Below are positions 1 through 9,836 of a stretch of 64,000 nucleotides of DNA, piece by piece. Source of the DNA: Paenibacillus sp. IHBB 10380 (GTDB taxonomy: Bacteria > Bacillota > Bacilli > Paenibacillales > Paenibacillaceae); assembly GCF_000949425.1 (NCBI RefSeq), contig NZ_CP010976.1, positions 4,092,001 through 4,156,000 on the forward strand, given 5' to 3'. Under the pieces are notes generated by a model. It searched no databases, was not told the origin of the DNA, and was given only the letters and a program-made list of their open reading frames with translations. A program made the translations under genes and the position numbers. Every line of letters starts with the position of its first letter. The stretch's first letter is position 1.

Positions 1-43
1 TAACAGCGTGTGTGCAATCATAACCATACGTTGGTTCATACAT
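1..43 (-). CDS. Start of an unidentified gene downstream of sigB (cut by window edge)
   Basis: An ATG at 43, read leftwards, opens a frame beginning MYEPTYGYDCTHAV that stays open to the window edge. An AAAGGGA ribosome site lies just upstream, overlapping the end of sigB by a few bases. The gene would be the next cistron after sigB. In B. subtilis that position is held by rsbX, but these 14 residues are too few to assign a family. It is called a gene only because of the ribosome site and tight spacing. Confidence 0.4.
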   Translation of the reverse strand, partial: MYEPTYGYDCTHAV

Positions 44-51
44 TCGTCCCT

Positions 52-825
52 TTATAAAGAAGATAAATTAGACATAATTTCTTTCAGTTTCTCTGTTGCT
101 CTCTTCTGAATTCGCGATACACTCATTTGGGAAACTCCTAGTTTCTGTGCAATAGAACGTTGTGATTCGCCATCTTGGAATGCAAGCAGTAATACCTTTT
201 GTTCCTGTTCCTTCAGCTGGCTAAGCGCCTGTTGTATATCCATATGTTTCTCTAAAGAGTCGTAGTCATTCACATCAGAACTAATTAACTCACCTAGAGT
301 AGCACCTGACTCTTCTTGTGAAAGTGGAGAATCCAATGAAACATAATGATAACATTCACGTCCGGCTAATATCTCCACCGTCTCTTCCACCGTCAGATCT
401 AAAAATCCCGCAATTTCTTGAACATTAGGGGAGCGCTCTAATCTGACATTTAGTTCATCAATAGCACGCTGAACTAAAGCACCTTTTTCCTTTATTCGTC
501 GAGGAACTTGAATATACCAAGATTTATCCCGTAGATAATTCTTCATATGTCCAATCATACTCTTCATAGCATACGGCTCAAAGGGAATGCCCAAGGTGAT
601 ATCGTACTTCTGAAGCAAACGAATTAAAGCCATCTGTCCCACTTGAAATAAATCTTCATATAAATCAGGGCGGTTACGGGCAATTTTTCCAGCCGCCATC
701 TTAACCATAGGTTCATATCTGCGGACCAGCACGGTTGCGAGTTCATTATCTTTCGTCTGCTGATATTCCCAGATTAGACCTACTGCCTCGCTCATGGACT
801 CGGGGGGAGTCACATTCTCACTCAT
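52..825 (-). CDS. sigB: RNA polymerase sigma factor SigB (general stress sigma)
   Basis: A 257-residue sigma-70 factor of the SigB/SigF/SigG group. Core-binding region 2 is visible around residues 56-75 (YEDLFQVGQMALIRLLQKYD) and a region-4 helix-turn-helix near 222-243 (GVSQMSVSRIQKRA). It directs RNA polymerase to general-stress promoters when released from its anti-sigma factor. The ATG overlaps the rsbW stop (ATGA), so the two are translationally coupled. The gene order rsbV-rsbW-sigB separates it from sporulation sigF, whose operon is spoIIAA-spoIIAB-sigF. The stress-kinase genes upstream and a SigB-type promoter before rsbV also favour SigB. Confidence 0.9.
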   Translation of the reverse strand: MSENVTPPESMSEAVGLIWEYQQTKDNELATVLVRRYEPMVKMAAGKIARNRPDLYEDLFQVGQMALIRLLQKYDITLGIPFEPYAMKSMIGHMKNYLRDKSWYIQVPRRIKEKGALVQRAIDELNVRLERSPNVQEIAGFLDLTVEETVEILAGRECYHYVSLDSPLSQEESGATLGELISSDVNDYDSLEKHMDIQQALSQLKEQEQKVLLLAFQDGESQRSIAQKLGVSQMSVSRIQKRATEKLKEIMSNLSSL

Positions 826-1274
826 GCCATTTCCTCACTTCTCATGATGCGTTTTGTAAGTACAACAACTGTACCTTTACCCGCAAGACTTTCTACGCTG
901 ACATCGTCCATAAGTGCCTGCATTAGATAAAACCCAAGACCACCCACTTGAACTTCACTAAGATCCTTATCGTGTAACGTTACATGGCCACTCTGTGGAT
1001 CTACATTATCAAAGCTCTCCCCTTCATCTTTGACAATGATGGATAACACATCAGCATGTATTTCAAAAGTGACTTCTACTGTTCCGTCCGCTTGACTATA
1101 TGCGTAGAGCACAGAGTTATTACACGCTTCTGAAACAGCAACTTTCATATCTTCAATTTCTTCATATGAGAAGCCCATCTTGGAAGCAATTCCATACAAG
1201 TTCAATCTTACAACATCAACATAATCAGCACTTGCTGGTAATGTTAATACAACTTTCTGAAATTCAGAATTCAT
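822..1274 (-). CDS. rsbW: Anti-sigma-B factor, serine-protein kinase RsbW
   Basis: A 150-residue GHKL-fold kinase. The N box lies around residues 41-58 (EDMKVAVSEACNNSVLYAY), the G1 motif near 83-90 (DEGESFDN) and a glycine motif at 111-115 (GGLGF). The family binds and holds SigB in unstressed cells, and uses ATP to phosphorylate RsbV so that RsbV cannot bind it. The length is close to that of B. subtilis RsbW. It sits between rsbV and sigB, with its stop overlapping the sigB start. The ribosome site before the ATG is only moderate. Confidence 0.9.
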   Translation of the reverse strand: MNSEFQKVVLTLPASADYVDVVRLNLYGIASKMGFSYEEIEDMKVAVSEACNNSVLYAYSQADGTVEVTFEIHADVLSIIVKDEGESFDNVDPQSGHVTLHDKDLSEVQVGGLGFYLMQALMDDVSVESLAGKGTVVVLTKRIMRSEEMA

Positions 1275-1295
1275 TTTGCTTTCGATCCTTTCCTA

Positions 1296-1631
1296 TTAGG
1301 AATTCTCTTGGGATGCAAAGAACTTCGCTATACCCGTCATATCAAACAACTTTTGAATTTGAGCTGGAACATCCTGTACAAGAAATTGAGCATTCATCCC
1401 ATGTCTAGCTTTAAGAATAGACAATAGAATCCCAATACCTGTGCTGTCAATATACTTTAAATTCTTCATGTTAATAATTAGATTCAGATCAGAATTTCCA
1501 ATGAGAGGCTCCATCACTAAACGAAAATCAGGAGCAACAGATAAGTCTAATTCTCCTTGTAGAAAAACAGTACACGATCCTTCAGTCGTTTCCGTTGTAA
1601 CATTAAACTTTTCATTTTTATTTGTATTCAT
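1296..1631 (-). CDS. rsbV: Anti-sigma factor antagonist RsbV (STAS domain)
   Basis: A 111-residue single STAS domain protein. The phosphoacceptor serine sits in the family motif YIDSTGIGILL, near residue 63. Unphosphorylated RsbV captures RsbW and frees SigB; RsbW phosphorylates this serine and a PP2C phosphatase removes the phosphate. I chose the ATG at 1631 because AGGAGA lies eight bases upstream; an in-frame GTG at 1637 would add two residues and sits too close. A SigB-type promoter lies upstream at 1676-1701. Confidence 0.92.
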   Translation of the reverse strand: MNTNKNEKFNVTTETTEGSCTVFLQGELDLSVAPDFRLVMEPLIGNSDLNLIINMKNLKYIDSTGIGILLSILKARHGMNAQFLVQDVPAQIQKLFDMTGIAKFFASQENS

Positions 1632-1675
1632 AGGCACTCTCTCCTGATAACAATGTTTTTACTATCATTAATTAA

Positions 1676-1701
1676 TAACCCAATTCATCTATCATTGAAA
1701 C
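1676..1701 (-). promoter_or_regulatory. Candidate SigB-dependent promoter of the rsbV-rsbW-sigB operon
   Basis: Read on the minus strand, GTTTCA is followed by 14 bases and GGGTTA. The SigB consensus is GTTTAA-N12-15-GGGTAT. It lies about 45 bases before the rsbV start. An autoregulatory SigB promoter at this point is the rule in Bacillus and Listeria. The -10 element differs from consensus at two positions. Confidence 0.55.
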
Positions 1702-1731
1702 ACTAACATTCTAATTTTTCAACAGTGATCA

Positions 1732-3399
1732 TCAACCGTGATTCATGCGCGGTTCCGATAAATGCTCTTGGTTAGGATTCGTATACAAAGATAATATATG
1801 CTGTACGTTACTCATTTTGATAGGTTTACTAATATAATGATTCATTCCAGATGCAAGGCATCGCTCTTCAATTCCTTCCATTACGTTGGCTGTCATAGCA
1901 ATAATAATCGGCTTTTCTTCCGTTACCGCAGACTCTCTAATTTTAGCTGTCGCCTCTAATCCATCCATGACAGGCATTTGTAAATCCATAAATATGAAAT
2001 CATAGCCTTTATGCTCATTAAACATATCCATAGCTCGTTTACCATCTTCTGCTAGATCAACCGTTAACCCCATTTTATTTAACATGCTAACCATCAGCTT
2101 CTGATTAATCGGGTGGTCTTCTACTACCAATACATTAGCCTCTAAGTTTCCCTTTTGTGTTGGATGAAGGATTATATCATGTTCAAAACAAGCTTCGTGC
2201 TCTTTTTCATTCGGCGGACGAACCATGACATTAAACACAAACGTAGCTCCTTTTTCCTCCATCGACTCGGCACGAATTTCTCCACCCATGATCTCAACCA
2301 TAGCTTTACATATAGCAAGACCCAACCCTGTTCCACCGTATTTACGTGTCATGGAAGAATCGAGTTGGGAGAAAGGTTTAAATAGGCGGTCTACTTTGTC
2401 AGGGGATATACCGATCCCCGTGTCCTTAATCGTAAACTCCAGAGAATACTGTCCCTCAGCATGTTGCTCAGATACTACTAAATAAACCCCACCCTGATTC
2501 GTAAACTTAACAGCGTTGGCAATTAAATTAATTAATACCTGTCGGAGTCTTGTCATATCACCATAGAGAATATGAGGAATTTGTTCATCAATGAAATACA
2601 CCAGTTCAATATTCTTTTTTCCAGCCTCCATCGTGAACAAACCGAATACTTCCTCTATGCATGCCTGTACGTCAAATGGATGTTCTTCTAGCTCCATTTT
2701 TCCAGATTCTAACTTGGTAAAGTCTAATATGTCGTTAATGACTGTCACAAGTGCATCCGCACTTTTACGAACAATTTCACTGTACTCTTTTTGATCCTCT
2801 TGTAAATCTGTTTCCATCAAGAGATCAATCATTCCGATAACCCCATTCATCGGTGTGCGAATCTCATGGCTCATCATCGCTAGAAACTCGGTTTTGGCAT
2901 TCATGGCAATTTCTGCCGCTTCTTTAGCCTCCATGAGTTCTTGATTCATTTTCTCTAATTCCTGCGTTTTTTGTTGAAGTAACATGGATTGCGACTTGTG
3001 TTTCTTGTTCGTTAAATACATTGCCACGAATCCTTCAATTTTAGATTTTAGGATTTGTGGAACAAATGGTTTAACCATATAGTCAATTGCTCCAGCGGAA
3101 TAACCAGCAAAGAGATGCTCGGCTTCCTTACTATTCGCAGAAATAAATATAATAGGAATCTCTTTTGTCTTGTCTCTTGCCTTAATTAATTTAGCAGTTT
3201 CAAACCCGTCCATACCAGGCATCTGTACATCCAATATAATCACAGCAATTTCGTTCTTCAAGAGACATCTCAAAGCTTCTTCTCCTGAATTAGCCTTAAT
3301 AAGATTATACTGTTCACTTTCGAGTACAGCTTCTAGTGCTAGTAAATTCTCTGGTCGATCATCTACTAGCAGTATATGAATCGGTTCTTGAACCCCCAT
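1732..3399 (-). CDS. Hybrid histidine kinase, REC-HisKA-HATPase-REC
   Basis: A soluble 555-residue hybrid kinase. An N-terminal receiver ([10 protein letters not shown], acceptor Asp near 57 in [10 protein letters not shown]) is followed by a short coiled coil, a HisKA helix with His near 178 ([12 protein letters not shown]), an ATPase domain ([15 protein letters not shown]) and a C-terminal receiver ([11 protein letters not shown]). There is no membrane segment. The preferred start is ATG 3399, behind GCGAGGAA; a TTG at 3420 overlaps the preceding stop but has poorer spacing. It lies between the CheR-like gene and rsbV, so it probably feeds the same stress pathway. It may take phosphate from RsbK or pass it on to RsbY, but its partners are not proven. 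Confidence 0.8.
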   Translation of the reverse strand: MGVQEPIHILLVDDRPENLLALEAVLESEQYNLIKANSGEEALRCLLKNEIAVIILDVQMPGMDGFETAKLIKARDKTKEIPIIFISANSKEAEHLFAGYSAGAIDYMVKPFVPQILKSKIEGFVAMYLTNKKHKSQSMLLQQKTQELEKMNQELMEAKEAAEIAMNAKTEFLAMMSHEIRTPMNGVIGMIDLLMETDLQEDQKEYSEIVRKSADALVTVINDILDFTKLESGKMELEEHPFDVQACIEEVFGLFTMEAGKKNIELVYFIDEQIPHILYGDMTRLRQVLINLIANAVKFTNQGGVYLVVSEQHAEGQYSLEFTIKDTGIGISPDKVDRLFKPFSQLDSSMTRKYGGTGLGLAICKAMVEIMGGEIRAESMEEKGATFVFNVMVRPPNEKEHEACFEHDIILHPTQKGNLEANVLVVEDHPINQKLMVSMLNKMGLTVDLAEDGKRAMDMFNEHKGYDFIFMDLQMPVMDGLEATAKIRESAVTEEKPIIIAMTANVMEGIEERCLASGMNHYISKPIKMSNVQHILSLYTNPNQEHLSEPRMNHG

Positions 3400-3416
3400 A
3401 TATTCCTCGCCCCTCG

Positions 3417-4286
3417 TCAATTCATTTTACGATATATTTTTTCTGTCTTATCTATTATTTCATAAGAATTTCCGTATTTCGTAAATTGAATGGATTCCTT
3501 CGAACCTAGCACTAGAATACCGAAACGACTTAAACTCTCATGAAATAGTCCATGAACATGATCCCGAAGGATATCGTTGAAGTAAATCATGACATTGCGA
3601 CAGAGAATAACATTAAATTCATTAAATGAACGATCTGTCGCCAAATTGTGTTCTGCAAAAATCATATTTTTTTGTAAAAACGGGTGGAACTTAATCGAAT
3701 TATACTTGGCTGTATAGTACTCTGAGAATGAGGATGTTCCACCCGCTTCAATGTAATTTTTGGTGTATAACTTCATCTTCTCAATTCCAAATATCCCTTC
3801 TTTGGCTTGCTTTAGAGATTGGCTGTTCATATCTGTTGCATAGATCCGAGCCTTATCATATAGCCCTTCCTCATGAAGCAGGATCGCCATGGAGTACACT
3901 TCCTCCCCAGTGGAACATCCTGCATGCCAGATACGAATATATGGGTAAGTCCGCAGTATAGGAACGACATGTTTCCGAAAAGCCAAGAATAGTTCAGGGT
4001 CCCTAAACATTTCCGTAACAGGGATAGATAAGCTATGGACCAAACGATCAAAAATTGCACGATCATGCAGTACCCTTTCTTGCAATGAAGATATAGTAGT
4101 TAATTGATTGGCATGTATGAAATGCCAGATCCTTCGCTTAAGCGAAGGAATGGCATAGTTTTGGAAATCGTGACCATAGAATCGATGCATCCCTTGTAAT
4201 AAAAGCTCAAGTTCAATATTTTCACGTTCTACATCTACTGTTTTTATTACCTTTTCTTCATACTCGGCATCATCCATCGAAGTCAT
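3417..4286 (-). CDS. rsbM: CheR-type methyltransferase, RsbM-like
   Basis: A 289-residue protein of the CheR family, which uses S-adenosylmethionine to methylate glutamates on sensor proteins. The SAM-binding motif is [15 protein letters not shown] and a downstream family motif is [13 protein letters not shown]. The N-terminal helical CheR domain is present. There is no chemotaxis operon around it. Instead it follows a large hybrid kinase gene and precedes rsbV. In B. cereus the equivalent RsbM methylates the kinase RsbK and lowers SigB activation, and the same job is inferred here. The symbol is given by context and family, not by identity. Confidence 0.75.
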   Translation of the reverse strand: MTSMDDAEYEEKVIKTVDVERENIELELLLQGMHRFYGHDFQNYAIPSLKRRIWHFIHANQLTTISSLQERVLHDRAIFDRLVHSLSIPVTEMFRDPELFLAFRKHVVPILRTYPYIRIWHAGCSTGEEVYSMAILLHEEGLYDKARIYATDMNSQSLKQAKEGIFGIEKMKLYTKNYIEAGGTSSFSEYYTAKYNSIKFHPFLQKNMIFAEHNLATDRSFNEFNVILCRNVMIYFNDILRDHVHGLFHESLSRFGILVLGSKESIQFTKYGNSYEIIDKTEKIYRKMN

Positions 4287-4353
4287 TGTCTTTCCCTGCT
4301 TCCTCTTTACGGCTAATGTGAACTAACTACTATTCATTAACCAAAAACAACGG

Positions 4354-7300
4354 TTACGAATACAACCATACCCTCATTAGTGAAAGAAGTTGTTCTGTTT
4401 GTATCGGTTTTTTTACATAATCTGAAGCTCCAGCCTCAATACACTTGGATCGATCCTCTTTCATAGCCTTCGCTGTTAGTGCAATAATGGGTATTTTACA
4501 ATACTCAGGATTCTGCCTGATCAGCGTCATAGCTTCGTATCCATCCATTTCAGGCATCATCATATCCATAAGAACGATGTCGAAATCTTTGCGATCCTCT
4601 AGGATATCTATCGCTTCTCTTCCATTCTCCGCAAATATCACTTCCATACCGTAACTTTCTAGCACACTAGAGAGAGCAAAGACATTACGTATATCATCAT
4701 CCACGAGCAATATCTTTTTGTTATCAAAAAGCTCTTCCTTATTATGAAGTCTTTGCAATATCTCCCTTTTTTCATCTGGTAAGTTAGCCTCTACTCTGTG
4801 AAGAAACAACGTCGTCTCATCTAGAAGACGTTCTGGAGATTTAACATCTTTAATGATAATGGACTCGGCATATTTACGAAGTTTCATCTCTTCCTTAGGA
4901 TCAAGGTCCTTGCCCGTATATATAATAATAGGTAAATCAGATAAATTCTCATCATCTCGAATCTGATCAAGCAATTCAAATCCAGTCATATCCGATAGCA
5001 TTAAATCGAGTACCATACAATCATATCTTTGATTGCGAAGAAGCATCAATGCTTCTTTACCCGATGATGCTGCCGTAATCGATACATCGTCATGATTGAT
5101 AAACTCTATAATAGCATTACGCTGAATTTCATCATCTTCTACAATAAGTAAGTGCTTTAATGAATTATCTGTATACGATTCAATATGCGAGAAAGCTTCA
5201 TCAAGCGCACCTTTGGATGAAGGCTTCTTGAGATAGGCAATGGCCCCCATCATCAAGCCTTGCTTCACTTCATCGATGACCGATACGATATGAACTGGAA
5301 TATGACGTGTTAACGCTGAATTCTTCAATTCATTAAGAATGGCCCATCCATCCATAACAGGTAATTGAATATCCAGAATAATGGCACTCGGCAAATAAGT
5401 CTGAGCCATGGACAACCCTACATCACCCTTTGTTGCTACCAATGCTTTAAAGCCTCGAGTTCTCGCCATATCAAGAAGTATGGCTGCAAATTTCACGTCA
5501 TCCTCAATAATGAGCAACGTTTTGTCGTTCTCTTGAAGGGAATGACGATCATCCTCAAGCGGCTCCTCTGAATGGTCCATGATGCTATTATTGACATTGC
5601 CTACATAACTTGAATCTACGAAGCTTACTCTACTCATCATGGATTCTGAACTTGTTGCAGCAGCTACTTCTGCTTCAGTTAATACTTCATTCGGAGAATT
5701 CACTGGTATGTACAATGTGAAGCAGCTACCTTCACCTTCAGAGGATTGCAGATCAATGTATCCGCCAAGCAGATGAGACAATTCTCTACTGATAGAAAGA
5801 CCAAGCCCCGTACCGCCATATTTGCGACTTGTCGTTCCATCCACCTGCTGGAATGCTTCGAATATAATATCTCTTTTGTCGATAGGTATGCCTATCCCTG
5901 AATCTTTAACAGATAATGCAATATATTCTTGGTCTTTCTTCAGATGCCCAGGAAGTTCATTCGAATTAGCTAAATTTATCCCAAAACTAATGGAACCCGC
6001 ATTCGTAAATTTAAAAGCATTGCTGAGTAAGTTCCGAAGAATTTGCTTCAATCTGTGCCCATCCGTCACCACTTCATCAGGTAAATAATCGCCATACTTT
6101 ATGTTGAGAGATAGCTGTTTCTGATCTGCTAATGGCATGAAATTCTGCTTCACGAAGTTATCGAGATCTTTCAAACGAATAACCTCTCGATTAATATCCA
6201 TCTTCCCTGCATCAACTTTGGACAAATCAAGAATTTCATCAATCATCTTAAGTAAATCTGCTCCCGACATATAAATCGTATGCGCATATTCCACTTGCTT
6301 AGCATTTAGATTGCCACCCTTATTTTCAGACAATAGCTGAGACAAGATAAGAAGACTATTAAGCGGTGTACGCAATTCATGCGACATATTGGCCAAAAAT
6401 TCCGATTTATACTTCGCTGTAATAGATAGCTGAATCGCTTGTTGTTCTAATTGTGTACTTGTTTTCTCAATTTCATAATTCTTCTCTTCTAATTGCTGAA
6501 CTTGGTCTTCCATCGTCCGAGTCTTAGCAATCAGTTCCGTATTAAATTGTTCCAGTTCCTCTTGTTGTCTTTGCAAAAGAACTTCAGATCTTCTAAGCGC
6601 GCTTGTCTGTTCCTCCAAATTGTCATTAGATCTGCGTAGCTCTCCTTGTTGTGTCTGAAGCTCTTCAGATTGACATTGTAGCTCCTCTGTCAATGCCTGT
6701 GATTCACGTAACAATTCTTCTACACGTAATCGACGACTAACATTATTGATCACAATGCCTAGATTAGAGGTTAACTGCGAAATTAGTTCGCGTTGCAATG
6801 GTGTAAATGATGTGAATGAAGCAAGCTCCACTACACCTAAGAGTTCATTCTCGAACAAAATAGGATAAACTAGTAGACTTACAGGTGAGGAGCTTCCAAG
6901 TCCTGATTGAATAGACAGGTAATCTTCAGGCACTTTATTAATATAAATGGCCTTCTTATCCATGGCACTTTGTCCGATCAACCCTTCCCCAATTTCAACA
7001 ACTTCTTTGGCGAGTACGTCACCTGAACTCGCATATGTTCCATAAACGGATAGACGATTGGGATGATTAGGATCACCTTGAATATAGACGGCACCGTAAT
7101 GCGCTCCTAATACAGGAGTAAATTCACTAATAAACGTTTGAGATAATTGTTTTAACGACTGAACACCACGCAATAACTCCGTCACTTGACTTGTATGAGA
7201 ACTGAGCCAGTTCTGATCCTTCTGACTCTGTAGATATTTCATCTCTAATTGTTGCTTTTTCTCAATATCCTCTGCCATTTCTTTAAATACGTGTGCAACC

Positions 7301-8037
7301 TCACCAATCTCATCCTTCGAGGTGATATTAATCCGTCGAATGGTCTTTATCTTACCTTTACCGAAGCTACTAATCATCATGTTAATGACGTTAAGACCTT
7401 TGGTAATACTTGGAATTATCCACATAATGATACCTAATCCAAGTAGAAGTCCCACAACCATAATGGCTGTCGTCATTTGAATGGTGCTTGTATATGCTGC
7501 CTTGATATCCTTCATTTCCTGATCAATCCGTAAATCCTGATAGGTAGCTAGCTCATTCAAGCTATCGAGTGCCTTTATTTGAACAGCTAGCCCTGTTTGA
7601 TTCCGATACGCAAGGGCTTCTTCTAAATTTCCTGTTGTTAATAGCTCTATTTCGACTTGTTCGTATTCCTCAAATTCACTCCAAGCTTCCTGAACACGAT
7701 TCAGCACCTGCTTCTCCTCAGTCGTGTCCCCACTCTCCATAAGCTGATTCATATATTGATTCGCTCGAGTGATCGTGCTCTCTAATTCTTGTCTGTCCTT
7801 ACTATTATCAATTGATGAATTCGTATCTGTAAGAAGCATATCCATTAACATACGGGAAGAGGTATTGACTTCACCTCGCATGCCACTTGTATTGCGTACT
7901 TTGACATATCTTTCTTGATACACTTGATCTAACTGTTCGTTCATATAACTTAAACGATCGTAACCAATCATAGTCAATACAATCATAATGAGCATGAGTG
8001 TACTGAACCCGATCAGTAACTTTGTCTTTATTTTCAT
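4354..8037 (-). CDS. rsbK: Membrane hybrid sensor kinase with three receivers, RsbK-like
   Basis: A 1227-residue sensor. A membrane helix near 8-25 is followed by an extracytoplasmic helical segment (about 30-185), a second membrane helix (about 187-208), HAMP (about 210-265), GAF (about 285-435), a long coiled coil, HisKA with His near 553 (MSHELRTPLNS), an ATPase domain ([16 protein letters not shown]) and three receivers (ILDIQLPVMDG, LDLMLSDMTG, LMDMMMPEMDG). The ATG at 8037 overlaps the stop of the phosphatase gene (ATGA) and has GAAGGAGAAA upstream, so it is preferred over a longer start at 8079. The family includes B. cereus RsbK, which activates SigB through RsbY. The stimulus cannot be read from sequence. 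Confidence 0.8.
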   Translation of the reverse strand: MKIKTKLLIGFSTLMLIMIVLTMIGYDRLSYMNEQLDQVYQERYVKVRNTSGMRGEVNTSSRMLMDMLLTDTNSSIDNSKDRQELESTITRANQYMNQLMESGDTTEEKQVLNRVQEAWSEFEEYEQVEIELLTTGNLEEALAYRNQTGLAVQIKALDSLNELATYQDLRIDQEMKDIKAAYTSTIQMTTAIMVVGLLLGLGIIMWIIPSITKGLNVINMMISSFGKGKIKTIRRINITSKDEIGEVAHVFKEMAEDIEKKQQLEMKYLQSQKDQNWLSSHTSQVTELLRGVQSLKQLSQTFISEFTPVLGAHYGAVYIQGDPNHPNRLSVYGTYASSGDVLAKEVVEIGEGLIGQSAMDKKAIYINKVPEDYLSIQSGLGSSSPVSLLVYPILFENELLGVVELASFTSFTPLQRELISQLTSNLGIVINNVSRRLRVEELLRESQALTEELQCQSEELQTQQGELRRSNDNLEEQTSALRRSEVLLQRQQEELEQFNTELIAKTRTMEDQVQQLEEKNYEIEKTSTQLEQQAIQLSITAKYKSEFLANMSHELRTPLNSLLILSQLLSENKGGNLNAKQVEYAHTIYMSGADLLKMIDEILDLSKVDAGKMDINREVIRLKDLDNFVKQNFMPLADQKQLSLNIKYGDYLPDEVVTDGHRLKQILRNLLSNAFKFTNAGSISFGINLANSNELPGHLKKDQEYIALSVKDSGIGIPIDKRDIIFEAFQQVDGTTSRKYGGTGLGLSISRELSHLLGGYIDLQSSEGEGSCFTLYIPVNSPNEVLTEAEVAAATSSESMMSRVSFVDSSYVGNVNNSIMDHSEEPLEDDRHSLQENDKTLLIIEDDVKFAAILLDMARTRGFKALVATKGDVGLSMAQTYLPSAIILDIQLPVMDGWAILNELKNSALTRHIPVHIVSVIDEVKQGLMMGAIAYLKKPSSKGALDEAFSHIESYTDNSLKHLLIVEDDEIQRNAIIEFINHDDVSITAASSGKEALMLLRNQRYDCMVLDLMLSDMTGFELLDQIRDDENLSDLPIIIYTGKDLDPKEEMKLRKYAESIIIKDVKSPERLLDETTLFLHRVEANLPDEKREILQRLHNKEELFDNKKILLVDDDIRNVFALSSVLESYGMEVIFAENGREAIDILEDRKDFDIVLMDMMMPEMDGYEAMTLIRQNPEYCKIPIIALTAKAMKEDRSKCIEAGASDYVKKPIQTEQLLSLMRVWLYS

Positions 8038-9203
8038 TCCGGCGTTTCTCCTTCTTTCAACGTTATCCACACCAAGCATTTGTCATCATCTCTTTCCTGC
8101 TGCAATTCACTATTAAAAAATGCCTGCCTCATTAATTCTTCGTTCCACTCATGGTGGCCCTCTAAATGTCCGATCAGGAAATCCATTTGCGCGTCATGCT
8201 CTCCTTCAACAATCTCCATCAATCCATCTGTATATAGCACAATATGCCCTTCATCTTCATAATATATGGACTGCGGCTTCATCTCGATTTTATCGAACAA
8301 CCCTACAGGACAACACACTTCATCCAACAGAATAATCCGCCCATTCCCTTGAAAAAAGAGTGCTGGAGGATGCCCCGCATTTACATAATCAATACGCTTC
8401 ATTCGTGTATCGACTACTAAATATATCGCTGTAAAGTAATATTGCACCAGTTCATTCTCAATATATAGCTGATTGAATCTTCTGTTCAATTCTTGAATAA
8501 CCTTCTCCGGTTCCACATGTGTTGTTACGGTATCTTTCAATACAGAGGCAATGAACATACAAAATAATGAAGAAGAAATACCATGTCCCATCATATCAAG
8601 CAAAATAATACCGTAACGACCATCCCCTAGAGGATACCAAGCATATAAATCTCCAGCTAATTCCGAAGCAGGCTGATAGAGGGCATGAACTTCAAAGAGA
8701 TCCTCTTCTAAAGGAGAGGTTAGAACAGCATTCTGAACCAAAGCTGCCAACCTAAGCTCTTCCTGAATCCGCTGATCTCTTTCTTTATGCCAATCGTTCT
8801 CTTTCTTTAATCGTAGCGCTAGCCGAATTCTAGCCATAATTTCCACTTTGTTAATAGGCTTGGTTACATAGTCTGTAGCTCCACTATCTAAGGCTTCAGC
8901 TAACTTCTTGGAATCCCCTACTGCCGTTACCATAATAACGGGAATATCTTTAAGATGGTCATATTCCTGAATAATTCGGCACGCTTCAATCCCGTCCATT
9001 TCAGGCATCATCATATCCAAAAGAATTAAATCGATGTCTACCTTTTTGGTCACAACGTCACCTGGATGATTACCGATTCCTAATATTTCAAACATCTCTC
9101 TTGCAGATGCGGCCTTATCTGTATTTCGATAGTTTTCTTTTTTGAGAATTTCCCGAATTATAATGACATTCGTAGGATTGTCGTCCACAATTAATATTTT
9201 CAT
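8034..9203 (-). CDS. rsbY: Response regulator-PP2C phosphatase, RsbY/RsbU-like
   Basis: A 389-residue protein. An N-terminal receiver (KILIVDDNPTN, acceptor Asp in LLDMMMPEMDG) covers about 1-125. A linker leads to a SpoIIE/RsbU-type PP2C domain (about 190-385) with metal-ligand aspartates in ELAGDLYAW and LLDMMGHGISSS. Such phosphatases remove the phosphate from RsbV and so activate SigB. Control by a receiver, not by a PAS or stressosome-binding domain, matches RsbY of B. cereus. The start at 9203 has AAGGAG at good spacing; the open frame extends to 9248 without a ribosome site. It is the first gene of the minus-strand stress block. Confidence 0.82.
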   Translation of the reverse strand: MKILIVDDNPTNVIIIREILKKENYRNTDKAASAREMFEILGIGNHPGDVVTKKVDIDLILLDMMMPEMDGIEACRIIQEYDHLKDIPVIMVTAVGDSKKLAEALDSGATDYVTKPINKVEIMARIRLALRLKKENDWHKERDQRIQEELRLAALVQNAVLTSPLEEDLFEVHALYQPASELAGDLYAWYPLGDGRYGIILLDMMGHGISSSLFCMFIASVLKDTVTTHVEPEKVIQELNRRFNQLYIENELVQYYFTAIYLVVDTRMKRIDYVNAGHPPALFFQGNGRIILLDEVCCPVGLFDKIEMKPQSIYYEDEGHIVLYTDGLMEIVEGEHDAQMDFLIGHLEGHHEWNEELMRQAFFNSELQQERDDDKCLVWITLKEGETPE

Positions 9204-9248
9204 AAGCCGCTCCTTAGGTTTCATAATTACATTAATAAACGATAACAC

Positions 9249-9424
9249 TAACGATTAAGCATATTATATAAAATGGACTAGAATCTATAAGACTTGGTTA
9301 CGGTAAACTTATACCCCTACAATCCAAAAATACAGATGAGGAATGGAATAAATTCCATCCCTCATCTATGTCTTTAAATCGTGATCATAGTACACACTAT
9401 AAGTAATAAATCACCTGAGAAAAA
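9249..9424. other. Intergenic stretch before rsbY
   Basis: A 176-base gap between the stress-protein gene at 9425 and rsbY. It holds the terminator of the 9425 gene at 9334-9367 and AT-rich sequence upstream of rsbY that presumably carries its promoter. I see no convincing SigB-type or SigA element and no small gene. Confidence 0.5.
9334..9367 (-). terminator. Rho-independent terminator of the stress-protein gene
   Basis: A hairpin of AGATGAGG(A/G)ATGGAAT arms around a short loop, followed on the minus strand by GTATTTTTGG. It lies about 60 bases past the stop of the gene at 9425. Confidence 0.75.
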
Positions 9425-9766
9425 CTATGATCTCTTGGCAATAACAAGCACTTTACCAAGATCTAATTCTTTCTCGTAGAAATCCGCTTCCGCATCGGTA
9501 AATCCTAATGAGGTAATCTTAGCACGAAGCTCATCTCCCCGTGAACGAAACAAATTGGCTATGGAATCGAAAACTCCTTCTTCTTTAATCCCAATCTCAT
9601 CTGCATTTGCAGTATCAGCAATACGATCTGTACGATCTTTATCGTGCGCAAGAACATAAATATTTTCATAGATATATCCAGCAGTTTGTAATTGCTTAAC
9701 TTCTTGAACAGCCTGAACACCATTCTCAACGACTTTTGCATACGATTGTAAATTTGTTGAATCCAT
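9425..9766 (-). CDS. General stress protein, YflT/17M family
   Basis: A 113-residue soluble protein resembling the heat-induced stress protein 17M domain. Family features are an N-terminal strand/turn with a conserved glycine (ENGVQAVQEVKQLQ), a central YVLAHDKDRTDRIAD segment, and the C-terminal FTDAEADFYEKELDLGKVLV. The molecular function of the family is unknown; in Bacillus its members are SigB-regulated. ATG 9766 has AAAGGAGAG upstream. It lies directly beyond the SigB regulatory block, which fits membership of the regulon, although I could not find a good SigB promoter in front of it. Confidence 0.75.
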   Translation of the reverse strand: MDSTNLQSYAKVVENGVQAVQEVKQLQTAGYIYENIYVLAHDKDRTDRIADTANADEIGIKEEGVFDSIANLFRSRGDELRAKITSLGFTDAEADFYEKELDLGKVLVIAKRS

Positions 9767-9836
9767 AGTTTCACTCTCCTTTAATTTGTTATTATTCTAT
9801 TAACCGCTACGCTTCCAATTGAATCGTAAAATCAAG

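Noticed and set aside
1..43. Naming the edge gene rsbX
   Set aside because: Only 14 residues are visible and they do not identify a family. Position alone is not enough.
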